From CAZWUW01 sp964636895 (GTDB lineage: Bacteria > Bacillota > Thermincolia > Thermincolales > CAZWUW01): a DNA stretch of 36,117 bases. Both the position numbers and the translations under genes were made by a program. The notes under the pieces are model-generated. The model did not search any database. It saw nothing but the letters and a program-made list of their open reading frames with translations, and had not been told where the DNA came from. The stretch lies in assembly GCA_964636895.1 (NCBI GenBank), contig CAZWUW010000020.1, positions 1 to 36,117 of the forward strand, read 5' to 3'. Shown here piece after piece: positions 1 through 8,516 of the stretch (its first letter is position 1; every line of letters begins with the position of its first letter).

Positions 1-968
1 ACATTATAAGTACCCTGACCGAAATTATGATTATAACTAATTAACCCAGTCGCTGCGTCATATATATGGTTCACTAGGGCATTATTAACCTTAACCACAA
101 TGCTGCCGGAATTAATCCCGCTGTCATCCGCCACTTTCACGGAGATACCAGGAACACCGTTAGTATTGCTGCCATTTGCCGGAGTTGCCCCGGAAAATAC
201 AGGTTTCGTTCCCACTGTAAAAGACCACTGTTTGTTCAGCACATTGCCCTTAACATCAGCAATACTTATTTCAGCCGTATGTTTACCGTCACTAAGGTTC
301 GCAGTTTGATACTCCACTGTCCCATCCTTATGGCTGGTGACCACATAATAATAAGCACCGCTGCAAGAGTCATAGCTTTCATAGCCCTTAAACCGAAATG
401 TGGCCGGAACCTTGGTGCCATTGATTTTCAGACTAAGCGAAGCAGCATCAAGGTTATCATAATTATCTTTAACCGTAACCAGGATTTTGGGCCCTAAAAT
501 ATCCAGTATGGCACCATCCGCAGGCGAAAGCGCCGTAGCTTTGGGTGCGGCATCCACATTAAAAGACCAGTTGGTGGCAGTAGCCTCACCGTATACTGCA
601 TCATATACACTGACCAGCACGGTATGATTTCCGTCATTCAGATTGCTCTGCGGGATGAAGCTCACATCGTATGTTCCAGTCTGCTGACCGGGAGCAAAAC
701 CGGGTGTTACGGGCACACCGTCCAGGGACATTTGTACATCACCGGCTGCAATATCCCCCCCGGCTGAGGAAACCTTCACTGCAATCGTCGGTTTTGCTGT
801 TGCGACAACCGAACCCGGCGCCGGTCCCTGAGCACTAAAGGAAATCCCGCCAAAGGCCGTTGCCGCTACTACCGAGCCGGTAATTAACAGCAACAGGACC
901 GAACTAATAATCAGCAGCCTTTTGACCGGAGTTAGTGAAAAATACACATTAATAATTTTCGCAGCCAT
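1..968 (-). CDS. Secreted/anchored protein with bacterial Ig-like repeats (3' end beyond window)
   Basis: An open frame runs leftward from an ATG at 966-968 to the window edge without a stop: 322 codons, so the gene is cut by the window. The start has a strong SD (GGGAGG, about 6 nt upstream). Residues about 18-38 form one hydrophobic helix ending in VVAATA, a signal peptide or membrane anchor. After it come about three repeated beta-sandwich-like units of 90-100 residues, each closing with W-S/T-F-x-V and restarting with a P-x-x-G motif and an SLDG/SLKING-like hairpin, as in Ig-like or cadherin-like domains of Gram-positive surface proteins. The exported location is inferred. What it binds or does cannot be told, because the C-terminal part is missing. 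There is no neighbour in the same operon. Confidence 0.8.
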   Translation of the reverse strand, partial: MAAKIINVYFSLTPVKRLLIISSVLLLLITGSVVAATAFGGISFSAQGPAPGSVVATAKPTIAVKVSSAGGDIAAGDVQMSLDGVPVTPGFAPGQQTGTYDVSFIPQSNLNDGNHTVLVSVYDAVYGEATATNWSFNVDAAPKATALSPADGAILDILGPKILVTVKDNYDNLDAASLSLKINGTKVPATFRFKGYESYDSCSGAYYYVVTSHKDGTVEYQTANLSDGKHTAEISIADVKGNVLNKQWSFTVGTKPVFSGATPANGSNTNGVPGISVKVADDSGINSGSIVVKVNNALVNHIYDAATGLISYNHNFGQGTYN

Positions 969-1101
969 ATGATACCTCCCATTCCAAAATCTTTCACGAT
1001 TATTTCTTATAACTATTGTACTTCAATTCACATGTATTTTTAATCAGGTAAACTCTGGATTTTTAAAATCTCATTCAGGGTTTTTCCCTAAAAACTTCTT
1101 A

Positions 1102-1132
1102 GATAACAAAGAAAGATGCGCCCGCGCATCTT
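1102..1132 (-). terminator. Rho-independent terminator downstream of yyaC
   Basis: The inverted repeat AAGATGCG-CCCG-CGCATCTT lies at 1113-1132. Read on the minus strand it is followed by TTTCTTTG. It sits about 40 bp past the yyaC stop. Confidence 0.6.
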
Positions 1133-1139
1133 ATGTTCT

Positions 1140-1190
1140 ACAAATATCTATGCTTGTCTAATTACAAACATCTATGCTTGTCTTAAATTA
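1140..1190. repeat. Imperfect tandem direct repeat over the yyaC stop codon
   Basis: Two imperfect copies of an approximately 25-bp unit containing ATCTATGCTTGTCT occur at about 1140-1164 and 1164-1190. The second copy holds the last codons and TAG stop of yyaC; the first lies just downstream. It looks like a small slippage duplication of the gene end. No function is claimed. Confidence 0.55.
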
Positions 1191-1729
1191 TAAACATGAT
1201 TAAATTGCTTATGGGCAATCAATGCTTGGGCCAACGTACCCGCAATTATCCGGGCCATGTTAAAAACAGTATGCAACCGTGTATTCTGGATTAACAGGTG
1301 CGGTACAAAGCCGCTTATATTAACAATGCCCTGGATATTGATATCCCCTACTTCGGGTAAGTCCTTATTGACACCGGTACCGGGTTTTAAAGGTTTTTCA
1401 GCCAAAATAATTTTTTCAACACTGCTCACCCGGCCAAGGCACGCATCTACCGCAATAACAAAGGCATTGGGGTGATTTTTTCGTACCCTGGCAATAACTT
1501 CTTCCAGGTTTTTGGCGTGTACTGGCTCTTCTAAAGTACCGTATACCTTTGCCTGGTGGTATTCCTCAATTAGAAAAGTACCAACCAGCGGGCCCAGGCT
1601 GTCACCGGATACCCGGTCAGTGCCGATGCAGATAATAACTACCTCCCGGTGTCTTTTAATAATTGCAGTCAACCTTTGCAGCAAATCCTGCTGACCCTCG
1701 GGATCCTGATAATGAAAAATAACGTCCAC
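1172..1729 (-). CDS. yyaC: Sporulation protein YyaC (DUF1256, protease-like fold)
   Basis: This is a 185-residue protein of the YyaC/DUF1256 family, found in endospore formers and related in fold to the GPR spore protease and hydrogenase-maturation proteases. The diagnostic motif is IGTDRVSGDSLGPLVG near residues 36-51, followed by VIAVDACLG (about 92-100), the strand carrying the conserved acidic residue. A glycine-rich segment (PGTGVNKDLPEVG) and NISGF follow, as usual. Length matches the family. The start is GTG at 1727-1729 with a GAGG about 9 nt upstream. It appears monocistronic: a terminator lies on each side (1852-1883 ends fdhA; 1102-1132 ends this gene). The substrate is unknown for the family; an expression role in sporulation is inferred from family distribution and from a possible Spo0A box upstream. 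Confidence 0.85.
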   Translation of the reverse strand: MDVIFHYQDPEGQQDLLQRLTAIIKRHREVVIICIGTDRVSGDSLGPLVGTFLIEEYHQAKVYGTLEEPVHAKNLEEVIARVRKNHPNAFVIAVDACLGRVSSVEKIILAEKPLKPGTGVNKDLPEVGDINIQGIVNISGFVPHLLIQNTRLHTVFNMARIIAGTLAQALIAHKQFNHVYNLRQA

Positions 1730-1782
1730 GCTTTTCGCCTCTTTTGTTTTTTATAATTAAATTCATTATATTTTATAAAGCG

Positions 1783-1789
1783 TGTCGAA
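1783..1789. promoter_or_regulatory. Possible Spo0A box upstream of yyaC
   Basis: TGTCGAA matches the 0A-box core TGNCGAA. It lies about 55 bp upstream of the yyaC start, next to an AT-rich stretch that could hold the promoter. A 7-bp match is weak by itself; the sporulation gene downstream makes it plausible. Confidence 0.35.
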
Positions 1790-1851
1790 AGCGCGAAAAA
1801 TTTGTTCTAAAAATATAAAAAATATCGTGGTAATTCGGCATGGCTGTAACT

Positions 1852-1883
1852 GAAAAAGCACCCTCCGAGATCCCGGAGGGTGC
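1852..1883 (-). terminator. Rho-independent terminator of the hnd-fdhA operon
   Basis: A GC-rich inverted repeat, GCACCCTCCG with CGGAGGGTGC, occupies 1858-1883. Read leftward it is followed by TTTTTC. It begins about 25 bp after the fdhA stop. Confidence 0.88.
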
Positions 1884-1908
1884 AATTCTCATTATATTAC
1901 CTTTTCAA

Positions 1909-4599
1909 TTAACTTACCTTTTCCACCTTCACGGCACAAACTTTTAATTCCGGAATCTTAGCCAGTGGATCCCGGGCCGTATTAGTCAGGAAGTTAATGG
2001 GAGCTTCCGCAAAGTGGAAGGTTGTAAAGACCATACCGGGTTTCACCCGTTCGGTCAATTCCGCTCTGATGGTGATTGAACCGCGGCGGGAACTGACTTT
2101 GACAGTCTCGTTATTGACTATGCCAAGTTTCCGCGCATCAACCGGATTGATTTCCAACCACTCATCAGACTGCAGGGTGCTCAGACCTTTGGTCCGGCGG
2201 GTCATGGAGCCGGTATGGTAGTGGTACAGCCGACGACCGGTATTAAGTACCAAAGGATACTCAGCATCGGGAAGCTCTGCCGGCGGCTCAAAATCAACAG
2301 CCGAAAACTTACCCAGGCCACGGCTGAATTTGCCTTCATGCAGGTAGCGGGTACCCGGATGCTCCGGTGTCGGACAGGGCCACTGCAGACCCTTCTCTTC
2401 CAGCCTGGCATAGGTCATACCGCCATACTGCGGAGTTACTCCGGTTATTTCATTAAAGACATCCTCGGCACTGCTGTAATGCTGAGGGTAGCCCATACGG
2501 GTAATAATTTCGGCCAACACTTCCCAGTCCGCCTTACCGGCCAGGGGATCGATAGCCTTGCGCACCCGCTGAACCCGCCGCTCGGAGTTGGCAAAAGTGC
2601 CGTCCTTCTCGGCAAAACTGGCTCCGGGCAGCACCACATCAGCCAGCATGGCGGTCTCTGTCAGGAAAATATCCTGCACTACCAATAATTCCAGGTTTTC
2701 CAGCGCCTTTTGTACATGGGTGATATCCGGGTCACTGAGCATGGGGTTCTCGCCCAAAATATACAGTGCCTTGATATCGCCGTGATGAGCACCGTCCATG
2801 ATTTCGCCCACAGTCAGACCCACTTTGTCAGGCACCGGTAAACCCCAGGCCTCGGAGAATTTCTTCACATTAGCCGGGTCGGCAACGGCCTGATAACCGG
2901 GGAACACATTAGGCAGCCCGCCCATGTCGCAAGCACCCTGTACATTGTTCTGGCCCCGGAGCGGATTTACACCGCTCGCCGGCTTGCCAATCTGACCGGT
3001 CAGCATAGCCAGGTTAGCAATGGTCAGTACATTGGCGACACCGGTAGTATGCTGGGTAATACCCATGGTGTAATAAATACCGGCATTTTTTGCTTTGGCA
3101 AAGCCCCTGGCTACTTCCCGGACAGTTTCCGCCGGCATCCCGATAACCCCTTCATAGGCTTCCGGTGAAAAGTTGGCCACAGCCTCCTTCAATTCCTCAA
3201 AACCTTCAGTGCGGGTAGCCACAAACTCCTTGTCATAAAGCTCCTCGGCAATAATAACATGAGCCATGGCATTAAGCAGGGGAATATTGGCACCCGGGTT
3301 TAATGCCAGATGATAATGAGCCATTTCCGCAATTTCCGTTTTTCTCGGATCAGCTACAGCCAGAACAGCCCCCCGCTTCAGAGCTTTCCGCATTTCCAGG
3401 CTCATAATGGGGTGAGTTTCAGTGGTGTTTGACCCAAGTACAAATAAGAAATCACAATCTTTAATTTCCGCGATGGAGTTAGTCATCGCGCCACTACCAA
3501 ATACTGTTGCCAGACCGACAACGGTAGCGGAGTGTCAGAGACGTGCGCAGTGGTCGATATTGTTCGTACCGAAGGCCACCCGCGCCATTTTATTCATCAA
3601 ATAGTTTTCTTCATTGGTACAGCGCGCAGAAGTCAGCGCCGCCAGGGCATCACTGCCGTTCTTGGCCTTAATCTCGTTCAGCCGGGAAGCAACGTAGCTT
3701 AAAGCCTCTTCCCAGGAAACCTCAACAAAATCGCCATCCTTTTTTATCAATGGCTTGGTTAACCGGTCGGAACTATGAATAAAGTCATAACCAAACCGGC
3801 CTTTGACACAAAGATGGCGGCCATTAACTACACTGCTCTGATTGGAAGTTACACCGATTACCTTACCATCCCTAACATTCAGGTCAAAGTTACAACCACA
3901 GCCACAATAGGGGCAAGTTGTTTTAACCTTGCTAACTTCCCAAATCCGGCCTTTAGCCTGCATGTTTTTCTCCGTTAAGGCGCCGACGGGGCATACGGCT
4001 ACACAACTACCACAGTTAACGCACTCGGCATCGGCTTCACCCAAACCCATTTCATGGGTCGGCCCGACACTAGTCAGGAAGCCGCGGGACATAAAATCCA
4101 CAATGTGCCGGCCAATGATCTCGTCACATACCCGGACACATTTACCGCACAAGATACATTTGTTGACATCCCGGGAAATCACAACACTGGAATCATCAAA
4201 GGGAAACTCTTTTTTATCGCCAATAAAGCTGGTTTTGCGGACGCCATATTCATATGCGTAATCCGCCAAGCTGCAGTTGCCAAACTTCTGGCAGGTCAGA
4301 CAATCTTCCGGATGATTGGCCAGCAAAAGGTCAATAATCGTTTGCCGGGCCTCTACTACCTCCGGAGAATGAGTTTCTACCTCCATACCCTCGGTAACAG
4401 TGGTTACACAGGAAGGGGGAAGGTTCCGCCAGCCCTTGACCTCAACCACGCAAATCCGGCAGGCACCGGGCCTGGTCAATTCCGGGTCATGGCAAAGAGT
4501 TGGTATATTAATGCCCTGCATCTGCGCTGCTTCCAGCACGGTGGTACCGGCCGGTACCGTTATCTGACAACCATTTACAGTCAGGGTTACATCTGCCAC
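1909..4599 (-). CDS. fdhA: Selenocysteine-containing formate dehydrogenase alpha subunit (NuoG-like N-terminus)
   Basis: This is the catalytic subunit oxidising formate to CO2 (or the reverse) at a bis-molybdopterin Mo/W site, probably cytoplasmic. The frame is 897 codons from GTG 4599 (SD AAGGAGGG) to TAA 1909 if UGA 3535-3537 is read as Sec355. The context HCARLUHSATVVG matches the FDH active-site motif (CARVUHGPSV in E. coli FdhF). N-terminal domains: [2Fe-2S] Cys36/47/50/64; a His-Cys site (HPEDCLTC); two [4Fe-4S] motifs (CILCGKCVRVC and CVNCGSCVAVC); then the FDH motif CPYCGCGC and the molybdopterin domain. C-terminal residues give the usual MopB dinucleotide-binding fold (NTGRRLYHYHTGSMTRR). 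It is the last gene of an operon with hndA, hndB and hndC homologues, which points to NAD(P)- and possibly ferredoxin-linked electron transfer. Plain ORF calling splits it in two. No fdhD or cofactor genes are in the window. Confidence 0.95.
3491..3537 (-). promoter_or_regulatory. UGA(Sec) codon and bacterial SECIS element in fdhA
   Basis: On the coding strand UGA (3535-3537) is followed 4 nt later by a hairpin. The lower stem CCGCUACC (3523-3530) pairs with GGUAGUGG (3491-3498). The upper stem GUUGUC/GGCAAC is capped by the loop GGUCU (3512-3516). The GGUCU apical loop is the same as that recognised by SelB in E. coli fdhF. Pairings were checked by eye. Confidence 0.93.
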
Positions 4600-4700
4600 T
4601 ATGCTCCCTCCTTTCTTACTCCTTTAAAAAATTAATTTTTTCAACAATGGAACACACTTGTTAACGGTTAAAGTAACGTTGGGCACTTAAGACAACCTCC

Positions 4701-6494
4701 CTAACCTTTCACAATGGCGTTGAATTTACATTTTTCTATGCAGCCGCCGCACTTGATACACTTAGTAATATCAAGTTCATGAGGCTGTTTCTTCTCACCG
4801 GTAATGGCATTAACCGGACAGACCTTAATACAGGCACCACAGCCCTTACATTTGTCGGCAATAATCTTGTATTCCAGCAGCGCGGTACAAACCCCGGCCA
4901 CACATTTCTTTTCAGTGATATGACCTTCAAACTCATCACGAAAATACTGCAATGTGGCCAGCACCGGATTCGGTGCCGTCTGCCCAAGACCGCAAAGGGC
5001 GGTAGACTTTATCACGTTGCCCAGCCGTACCAGCGTCGGAATGTCTTCCGATGTCCCCTTACCATCACATATCCGTTCCAAAATCTCCAGCATCCGCTTA
5101 GTGCCTTCCCGGCAGGGAATACACTTGCCGCAAGATTCCTTCTGGGTGAAGTTAAGGAAAAACTTGGCAACGTCTACCATACAGGAAGTTTCGTCCATTA
5201 CCACCAGACCGCCGGAGCCCATCATAGCGCCCAGCGCAGTCAGGGAGTCATAATCAACCGGTGTATCCAAAAACTGTTCCGGTATACAGCCACCTGACGG
5301 ACCGCCAATTTGTACGGCCTTAAATTTCTTGCCATCCTGAATGCCGCCGCCAATATCAAAAATAATTTCCCGCAGCGTGATACCCATCGCCACTTCCGCC
5401 AAACCGGTGTTATTAATTTTTCCGGTCAGGGCAAAAACCTTTGTGCCTTTACTTTTCTCTGTGCCAATGCCGGCAAACCAGTCGGCACCGTTTAGAAAAA
5501 TTGCCGGCACGTTGGCATAAGTTTCCACATTATTGATATTGGAAGGCTTCTGCCAAAGACCCTTAACCGCAGGGAACGGCGGCCGCGGGTTAGGCATCCC
5601 CCGGGAACCTTCAATAGAGGCCATCAGCGCGGTTTCTTCCCCGCACACGAAGGCACCGGCCCCTTCCTTGATATTGATCCAGCAGCTAAAACCGGAACCC
5701 AGGATGTTTGCACCCAACAGTCCCATTTCCTCCGCCTGGGCAATAGCCACCCTTAACCGTTTAATGGCCAGCGGATATTCCGCCCGCACATAAATATACC
5801 CTTCGTCAGCACCGATAGCATATGCACCTATCAACATACCTTCCAGCAAGCCGTGGGGATCCCCCTCCAGAACACTCCGATCCATAAATGCACCGGGGTC
5901 TCCTTCGTCAGCATTACATATAATGTATTTCTTCGGTCCGGGTGACTTAGAGGCAAAATCCCACTTGAGTCCGGCCGAGAAACCTCCGCCCCCCCGGCCT
6001 CTCAGACCGGATTTTTTCATATCCTCAATAACCTGCTGCGGGGTCATGGTTGTCAGCACTTTACTCAGTGCTTCGTAACCGTCCCGGGCAATGTATTCAT
6101 TAATTTGCTCGGGGTCGATATGGCCGCAGTTCCTCAAAGCTATTCGCATCTGTTTGGCATAAAAAGGGATTTCCTTGTAAGACGGCACCTGCTCTGCCGT
6201 AACCGCAGATTTGAAAAGCAAACGTTTTACAATCCGCCCTTTAACCAGGTGCTCCGCCACGATTTCCGGCACGTCTTCCACCATAACCCGGGTATAGAAA
6301 GTTCCTTCCGGATATATTATTACAATCGGTCCCATTTCACAAAAACCATGGCAACCGGTTTCAACAACTTTTATTTCTTTATCAAGCTTCTGTTTGGCCA
6401 GTTCGTCTGCCAGGGCATCCTGTATTTTTCTACATCCTGAAGAAACACAACCTGTCCCGCCACAAACCAGCACATGACCACGATATAACTGCAT
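4701..6494 (-). CDS. hndC: NuoF/HndC-like NAD(P)H- and flavin-binding subunit of the formate dehydrogenase complex
   Basis: This 597-residue flavoprotein should pass electrons between NAD(P)(H) and the iron-sulfur chain. The N-terminal thioredoxin-like [2Fe-2S] domain has CGGTGCVSSGC and CHGFCEMGP. The NuoF core follows: RGRGGGGFSAGLKW (about 170-183) for NADH/FMN, NADEGDPGAFMDR, GEETALMASIEG, and the N3-type cluster motif ESCGKCIPCREGTKRM near 475. The C-terminus adds two [4Fe-4S] motifs (CKGCGACIKVCP and CIKCGGCIEKCK), the layout of HndC, HydB and HylB. ATG 6494 is preferred over GTG 6497 because it puts GGAGG 7 nt upstream. It lies about 100 bp before fdhA, which has a separate strong SD. 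Electron bifurcation with ferredoxin is known for relatives (HylABC-FdhF2 of Clostridium acidurici) but cannot be read from sequence. Confidence 0.93.
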   Translation of the reverse strand: MQLYRGHVLVCGGTGCVSSGCRKIQDALADELAKQKLDKEIKVVETGCHGFCEMGPIVIIYPEGTFYTRVMVEDVPEIVAEHLVKGRIVKRLLFKSAVTAEQVPSYKEIPFYAKQMRIALRNCGHIDPEQINEYIARDGYEALSKVLTTMTPQQVIEDMKKSGLRGRGGGGFSAGLKWDFASKSPGPKKYIICNADEGDPGAFMDRSVLEGDPHGLLEGMLIGAYAIGADEGYIYVRAEYPLAIKRLRVAIAQAEEMGLLGANILGSGFSCWINIKEGAGAFVCGEETALMASIEGSRGMPNPRPPFPAVKGLWQKPSNINNVETYANVPAIFLNGADWFAGIGTEKSKGTKVFALTGKINNTGLAEVAMGITLREIIFDIGGGIQDGKKFKAVQIGGPSGGCIPEQFLDTPVDYDSLTALGAMMGSGGLVVMDETSCMVDVAKFFLNFTQKESCGKCIPCREGTKRMLEILERICDGKGTSEDIPTLVRLGNVIKSTALCGLGQTAPNPVLATLQYFRDEFEGHITEKKCVAGVCTALLEYKIIADKCKGCGACIKVCPVNAITGEKKQPHELDITKCIKCGGCIEKCKFNAIVKG

Positions 6495-6525
6495 CACCGA
6501 ACCTCCTTTCTTTTTGAACTAATTA

Positions 6526-6894
6526 TTATCCTTCAAGTTTGGCTACTACCAGATCATCCACTATTTGACCGTTAATCACGTGACCGCCAATTATCCGCGT
6601 TATATCCTGCGGTTTAACCCGCCCATAAGTAATTCTAGTTTCACCAGGCCGAACTACATCCACCAGCACTTCTTTTTCACACATACCGATACAGCCGGTC
6701 TGGGTTACCCGCACATCAGTCATATTACGCTTGGCCAATTCATCCAGGATTGCCGTCATGACTTCCCGGGCACCGGCCGCAATGCCGCAAGTACCCATGC
6801 CTACAATAATCTCAACGCCGCTGCCGGCCCGGATATTTGTCAGGGCTTTGGCTTCTTCCCGCAGACGTTTCAGTTCTTCAGGGCTCTTAATCAC
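6526..6894 (-). CDS. hndB: HndB-like thioredoxin-fold [2Fe-2S] ferredoxin subunit
   Basis: This is a 122-residue [2Fe-2S] protein of the HndB type, found between the NuoE-like and NuoF-like genes of NADP-reducing hydrogenases. It starts IKSPEELKRLREEAK, typical of the family, then has the cluster cysteines in GMGTCGIAAGAREV and TQTGCIGMCEKE. The C-terminus (VDVVRPGETRITYG) resembles the thioredoxin-like ferredoxin fold. I chose GTG 6894 because it is 8 nt from GGAGG; the longer frame from GTG 6903 would overlap the SD. It is 27 nt after the NuoE-like gene and 31 nt before the NuoF-like gene, so certainly co-transcribed. Its likely job is electron relay inside the complex; the exact role is unproven even in characterised relatives. 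Confidence 0.88.
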   Translation of the reverse strand: MIKSPEELKRLREEAKALTNIRAGSGVEIIVGMGTCGIAAGAREVMTAILDELAKRNMTDVRVTQTGCIGMCEKEVLVDVVRPGETRITYGRVKPQDITRIIGGHVINGQIVDDLVVAKLEG

Positions 6895-6921
6895 CAAAGT
6901 CACCTCCCTCTATCTTATTCC

Positions 6922-7410
6922 TTACTTATACTCTTCAAGTAAAGCAGCCACCTGGTCCGAGGTCAGCCGGCCATGGGTATCATCGTTCACCATCATTACC
7001 GGTGCCAAACCACAGGCACCAATGCAGGCAACAGACTCCAGGGTATACCGCAGGTCTTCGGTGGTCTCGCCATCTTTGATTCCGATAGCCTTCTCCACTG
7101 CGCTCACAATCTTGGCGCCGCCGCGCACGTGACAGGCTGTACCCAGACAAACCCGAATAATATTACGGCCGCGGGGTTGCAGATGGAACTGAGCATAAAA
7201 GGTAACCACGCCGTAAATTTTGCTAAGAGGCAGGTTAAGCTGACGGGAGACTTCCTGCAAGGAATCAACCGGCAGATAACCGAAGATGTCCTGAGTAGCC
7301 TGCAACACAGGAATCAGCGCACCCTTTTTACCTTTAAACTTAGCCAGTACCTGATCCAGTTTCTGAAACTCTTCAGATTTGGTCTGCACATCACAGTTGC
7401 ATTGACACAT
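6922..7410 (-). CDS. hndA: NuoE/HndA-like [2Fe-2S] subunit
   Basis: This is a 162-residue NuoE family subunit with an N-terminal helical region (PVLQATQDIFGYLP, the conserved NuoE motif) and a C-terminal thioredoxin-like [2Fe-2S] domain using CLGTACHVRGG and ACIGACGLAPV. It is the first gene of the leftward operon. A longer frame begins at 7488, but the extra 26 residues are hydrophobic and unlike the family, while ATG 7410 has a purine-rich SD (GGAAGGGGGG) just upstream, so I start there. The N-terminal MCQCNCDV is cysteine-rich, an unusual start whose meaning is unknown. Together with the next three genes it predicts a soluble four-subunit formate:NAD(P) oxidoreductase. Confidence 0.9.
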   Translation of the reverse strand: MCQCNCDVQTKSEEFQKLDQVLAKFKGKKGALIPVLQATQDIFGYLPVDSLQEVSRQLNLPLSKIYGVVTFYAQFHLQPRGRNIIRVCLGTACHVRGGAKIVSAVEKAIGIKDGETTEDLRYTLESVACIGACGLAPVMMVNDDTHGRLTSDQVAALLEEYK

Positions 7411-7480
7411 TTTTTCTTTCCCCCCTTCCTTTACTAACACTTTTGTTAGAAGATGCCGAAAAAAGAATAGCAGTAAAGAG

Positions 7481-7661
7481 TTTGACATAACTCCAGCAAA
7501 TCCTGCCGAAAAAGTCGCAATTTTTTGAAATTAATTCCCAAAAGTGGCAGGAATAGAGTATATCAACAGCGAAATCATTTTCATAAGATGAAAAAGGCCA
7601 AATAGCCTTAAATTATTTTATTTGACAAAAGTTCTGCAAATCCTGCCTGAAAAGTCGCAAT
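7481..7661. promoter_or_regulatory. Divergent control region with a 41-bp direct repeat
   Basis: Between the hnd-fdh operon and the sensor operon two copies of a 41-bp unit lie exactly 140 bp apart (7481-7521 and 7621-7661), with six mismatches. Each starts TTTGACA and contains GCAAATCCTGCC, then GTCGCAAT. A partial inverted copy (GGCAGGA, 7546-7552) lies between them. This spacing suggests paired operators or duplicated promoters (TTGACA could be a -35). The binding protein is unknown. The rest of the 293-bp gap (7411-7703) is AT-rich with nothing else recognised. Confidence 0.6.
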
Positions 7662-7703
7662 CTTGAGAAAATATGCTGTCCCAACATAAGGAGGAATACA
7701 GAA

Positions 7704-8042
7704 TTGACATTAAATGATATAGTACAAATTCTTGATGCACGATTCCACTGCGGGGAAAATAAGGGCCCGATGTCCATCAACTCGGTTTGTGCCGGTGACC
7801 TGATGAGCGATTTGCTTGCCTACTCCCACGCTCATGCCTTGCTGCTCACCGGACTTGCCAATCCGCAGGTAATCAGGACCGCCGAAATGCTTGACCTGGC
7901 GGCCATAATTTTTATAAATGGCAAGGAACCGGCTGCAGACATGCTGGAACTGGCCCGCATTAAAGGTATACCCCTGTTGACCACCCGCCGGCCATTGTTT
8001 ACTTGTTGCGGATTGTTATATGCCGCGGGGATAAAAGATTGA
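7704..8042 (+). CDS. DRTGG-domain protein, first copy
   Basis: This 112-residue protein resembles the DRTGG domain, a small fold also found in HPr kinase/phosphorylase-like and phosphotransacetylase-like proteins. Recognisable features are the start (LNDIVQILDARFHCG), the VCAGDLMSDLLAY segment, and the closing pattern IPLLTTRRPLFTCCGLLY. TTG 7704 has a good SD (AAGGAGG, 9 nt). It opens a rightward operon divergent from the formate dehydrogenase genes and is homologous in layout to the second DRTGG gene at 9863. The family has no agreed biochemical role; ligand binding in a signalling module is a guess from context. Confidence 0.75.
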   Translation: MTLNDIVQILDARFHCGENKGPMSINSVCAGDLMSDLLAYSHAHALLLTGLANPQVIRTAEMLDLAAIIFINGKEPAADMLELARIKGIPLLTTRRPLFTCCGLLYAAGIKD

Positions 8043-8056
8043 AAGAGTGATCCAAG

Positions 8057-8500
8057 ATGGCAAATCTGCACCAATTCGAAGAGGGCGTTAACCTAGAACA
8101 TAGTATAGATGGGTTGGATTTTCTCAAAGCCGGGGAAGCATCCAGTAATATCAAGCATACCCTGCAGCTAGTCGGCTACCCTCCCGGCATCATCCGCCGG
8201 GCAGCCATCGCAGCTTACGAAGCAGAAATGAACGTTGCCATTCATGCCCGTAAAGGATTACTCCGCACTTGCATCAGACAGGATTTTATCGAAATTGTGG
8301 CGGATGATTCCGGGCCTGGTATTCCGGATATCGGTTTGGCTATGCAGGAAGGATATTCCACTGCGCCGGATTATATCCGGGAAATGGGATTCGGCGCCGG
8401 CATGGGTTTGCCCAATATTAAAAAATGCGCCGACAGTTTTTCCCTTGAATCAATGATGGGGAAAGGCACTTGGCTCAGAGTGGTAATCTTTAATAAATAA
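8057..8500 (+). CDS. RsbT/RsbW-like serine kinase or anti-sigma HATPase
   Basis: This 147-residue GHKL ATPase domain protein has an N-box (AAYEAEMNVAIHA, about 54-66), a G1 box (DDSGPGIPD, about 92-100) and a glycine-rich ATP lid and G2 region (EMGFGAGMGLPNIKK). This is the single-domain RsbT/RsbW layout without dimerisation or receiver domains, so it is probably a protein kinase or anti-sigma/anti-anti-sigma switch, not a histidine kinase. It begins 14 nt after the DRTGG gene with a weak SD and ends 16 nt before the hydrogenase-like gene. Such kinases occur next to sensory [FeFe] hydrogenases in many Firmicutes (general knowledge). No substrate such as an STAS protein or sigma factor lies in the window. 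Confidence 0.82.
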   Translation: MANLHQFEEGVNLEHSIDGLDFLKAGEASSNIKHTLQLVGYPPGIIRRAAIAAYEAEMNVAIHARKGLLRTCIRQDFIEIVADDSGPGIPDIGLAMQEGYSTAPDYIREMGFGAGMGLPNIKKCADSFSLESMMGKGTWLRVVIFNK

Positions 8501-8516
8501 GCGGAGCGTGGTTACC

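Noticed and set aside
1909..3486. Separate 525-residue molybdopterin oxidoreductase gene
   Set aside because: It is the part of fdhA after the Sec codon; its apparent start ATG is inside the conserved GSGAM-TNSIAEI region.
4054..4635. 193-residue + strand ORF opposite fdhA
   Set aside because: Shadow of the iron-sulfur N-terminal domain; no homologous motif.
7540..7560. Sigma-54 promoter (TGGCAGGAATAG)
   Set aside because: The second element (TTGC at the right distance) is missing; the motif is better explained as part of the repeat family.
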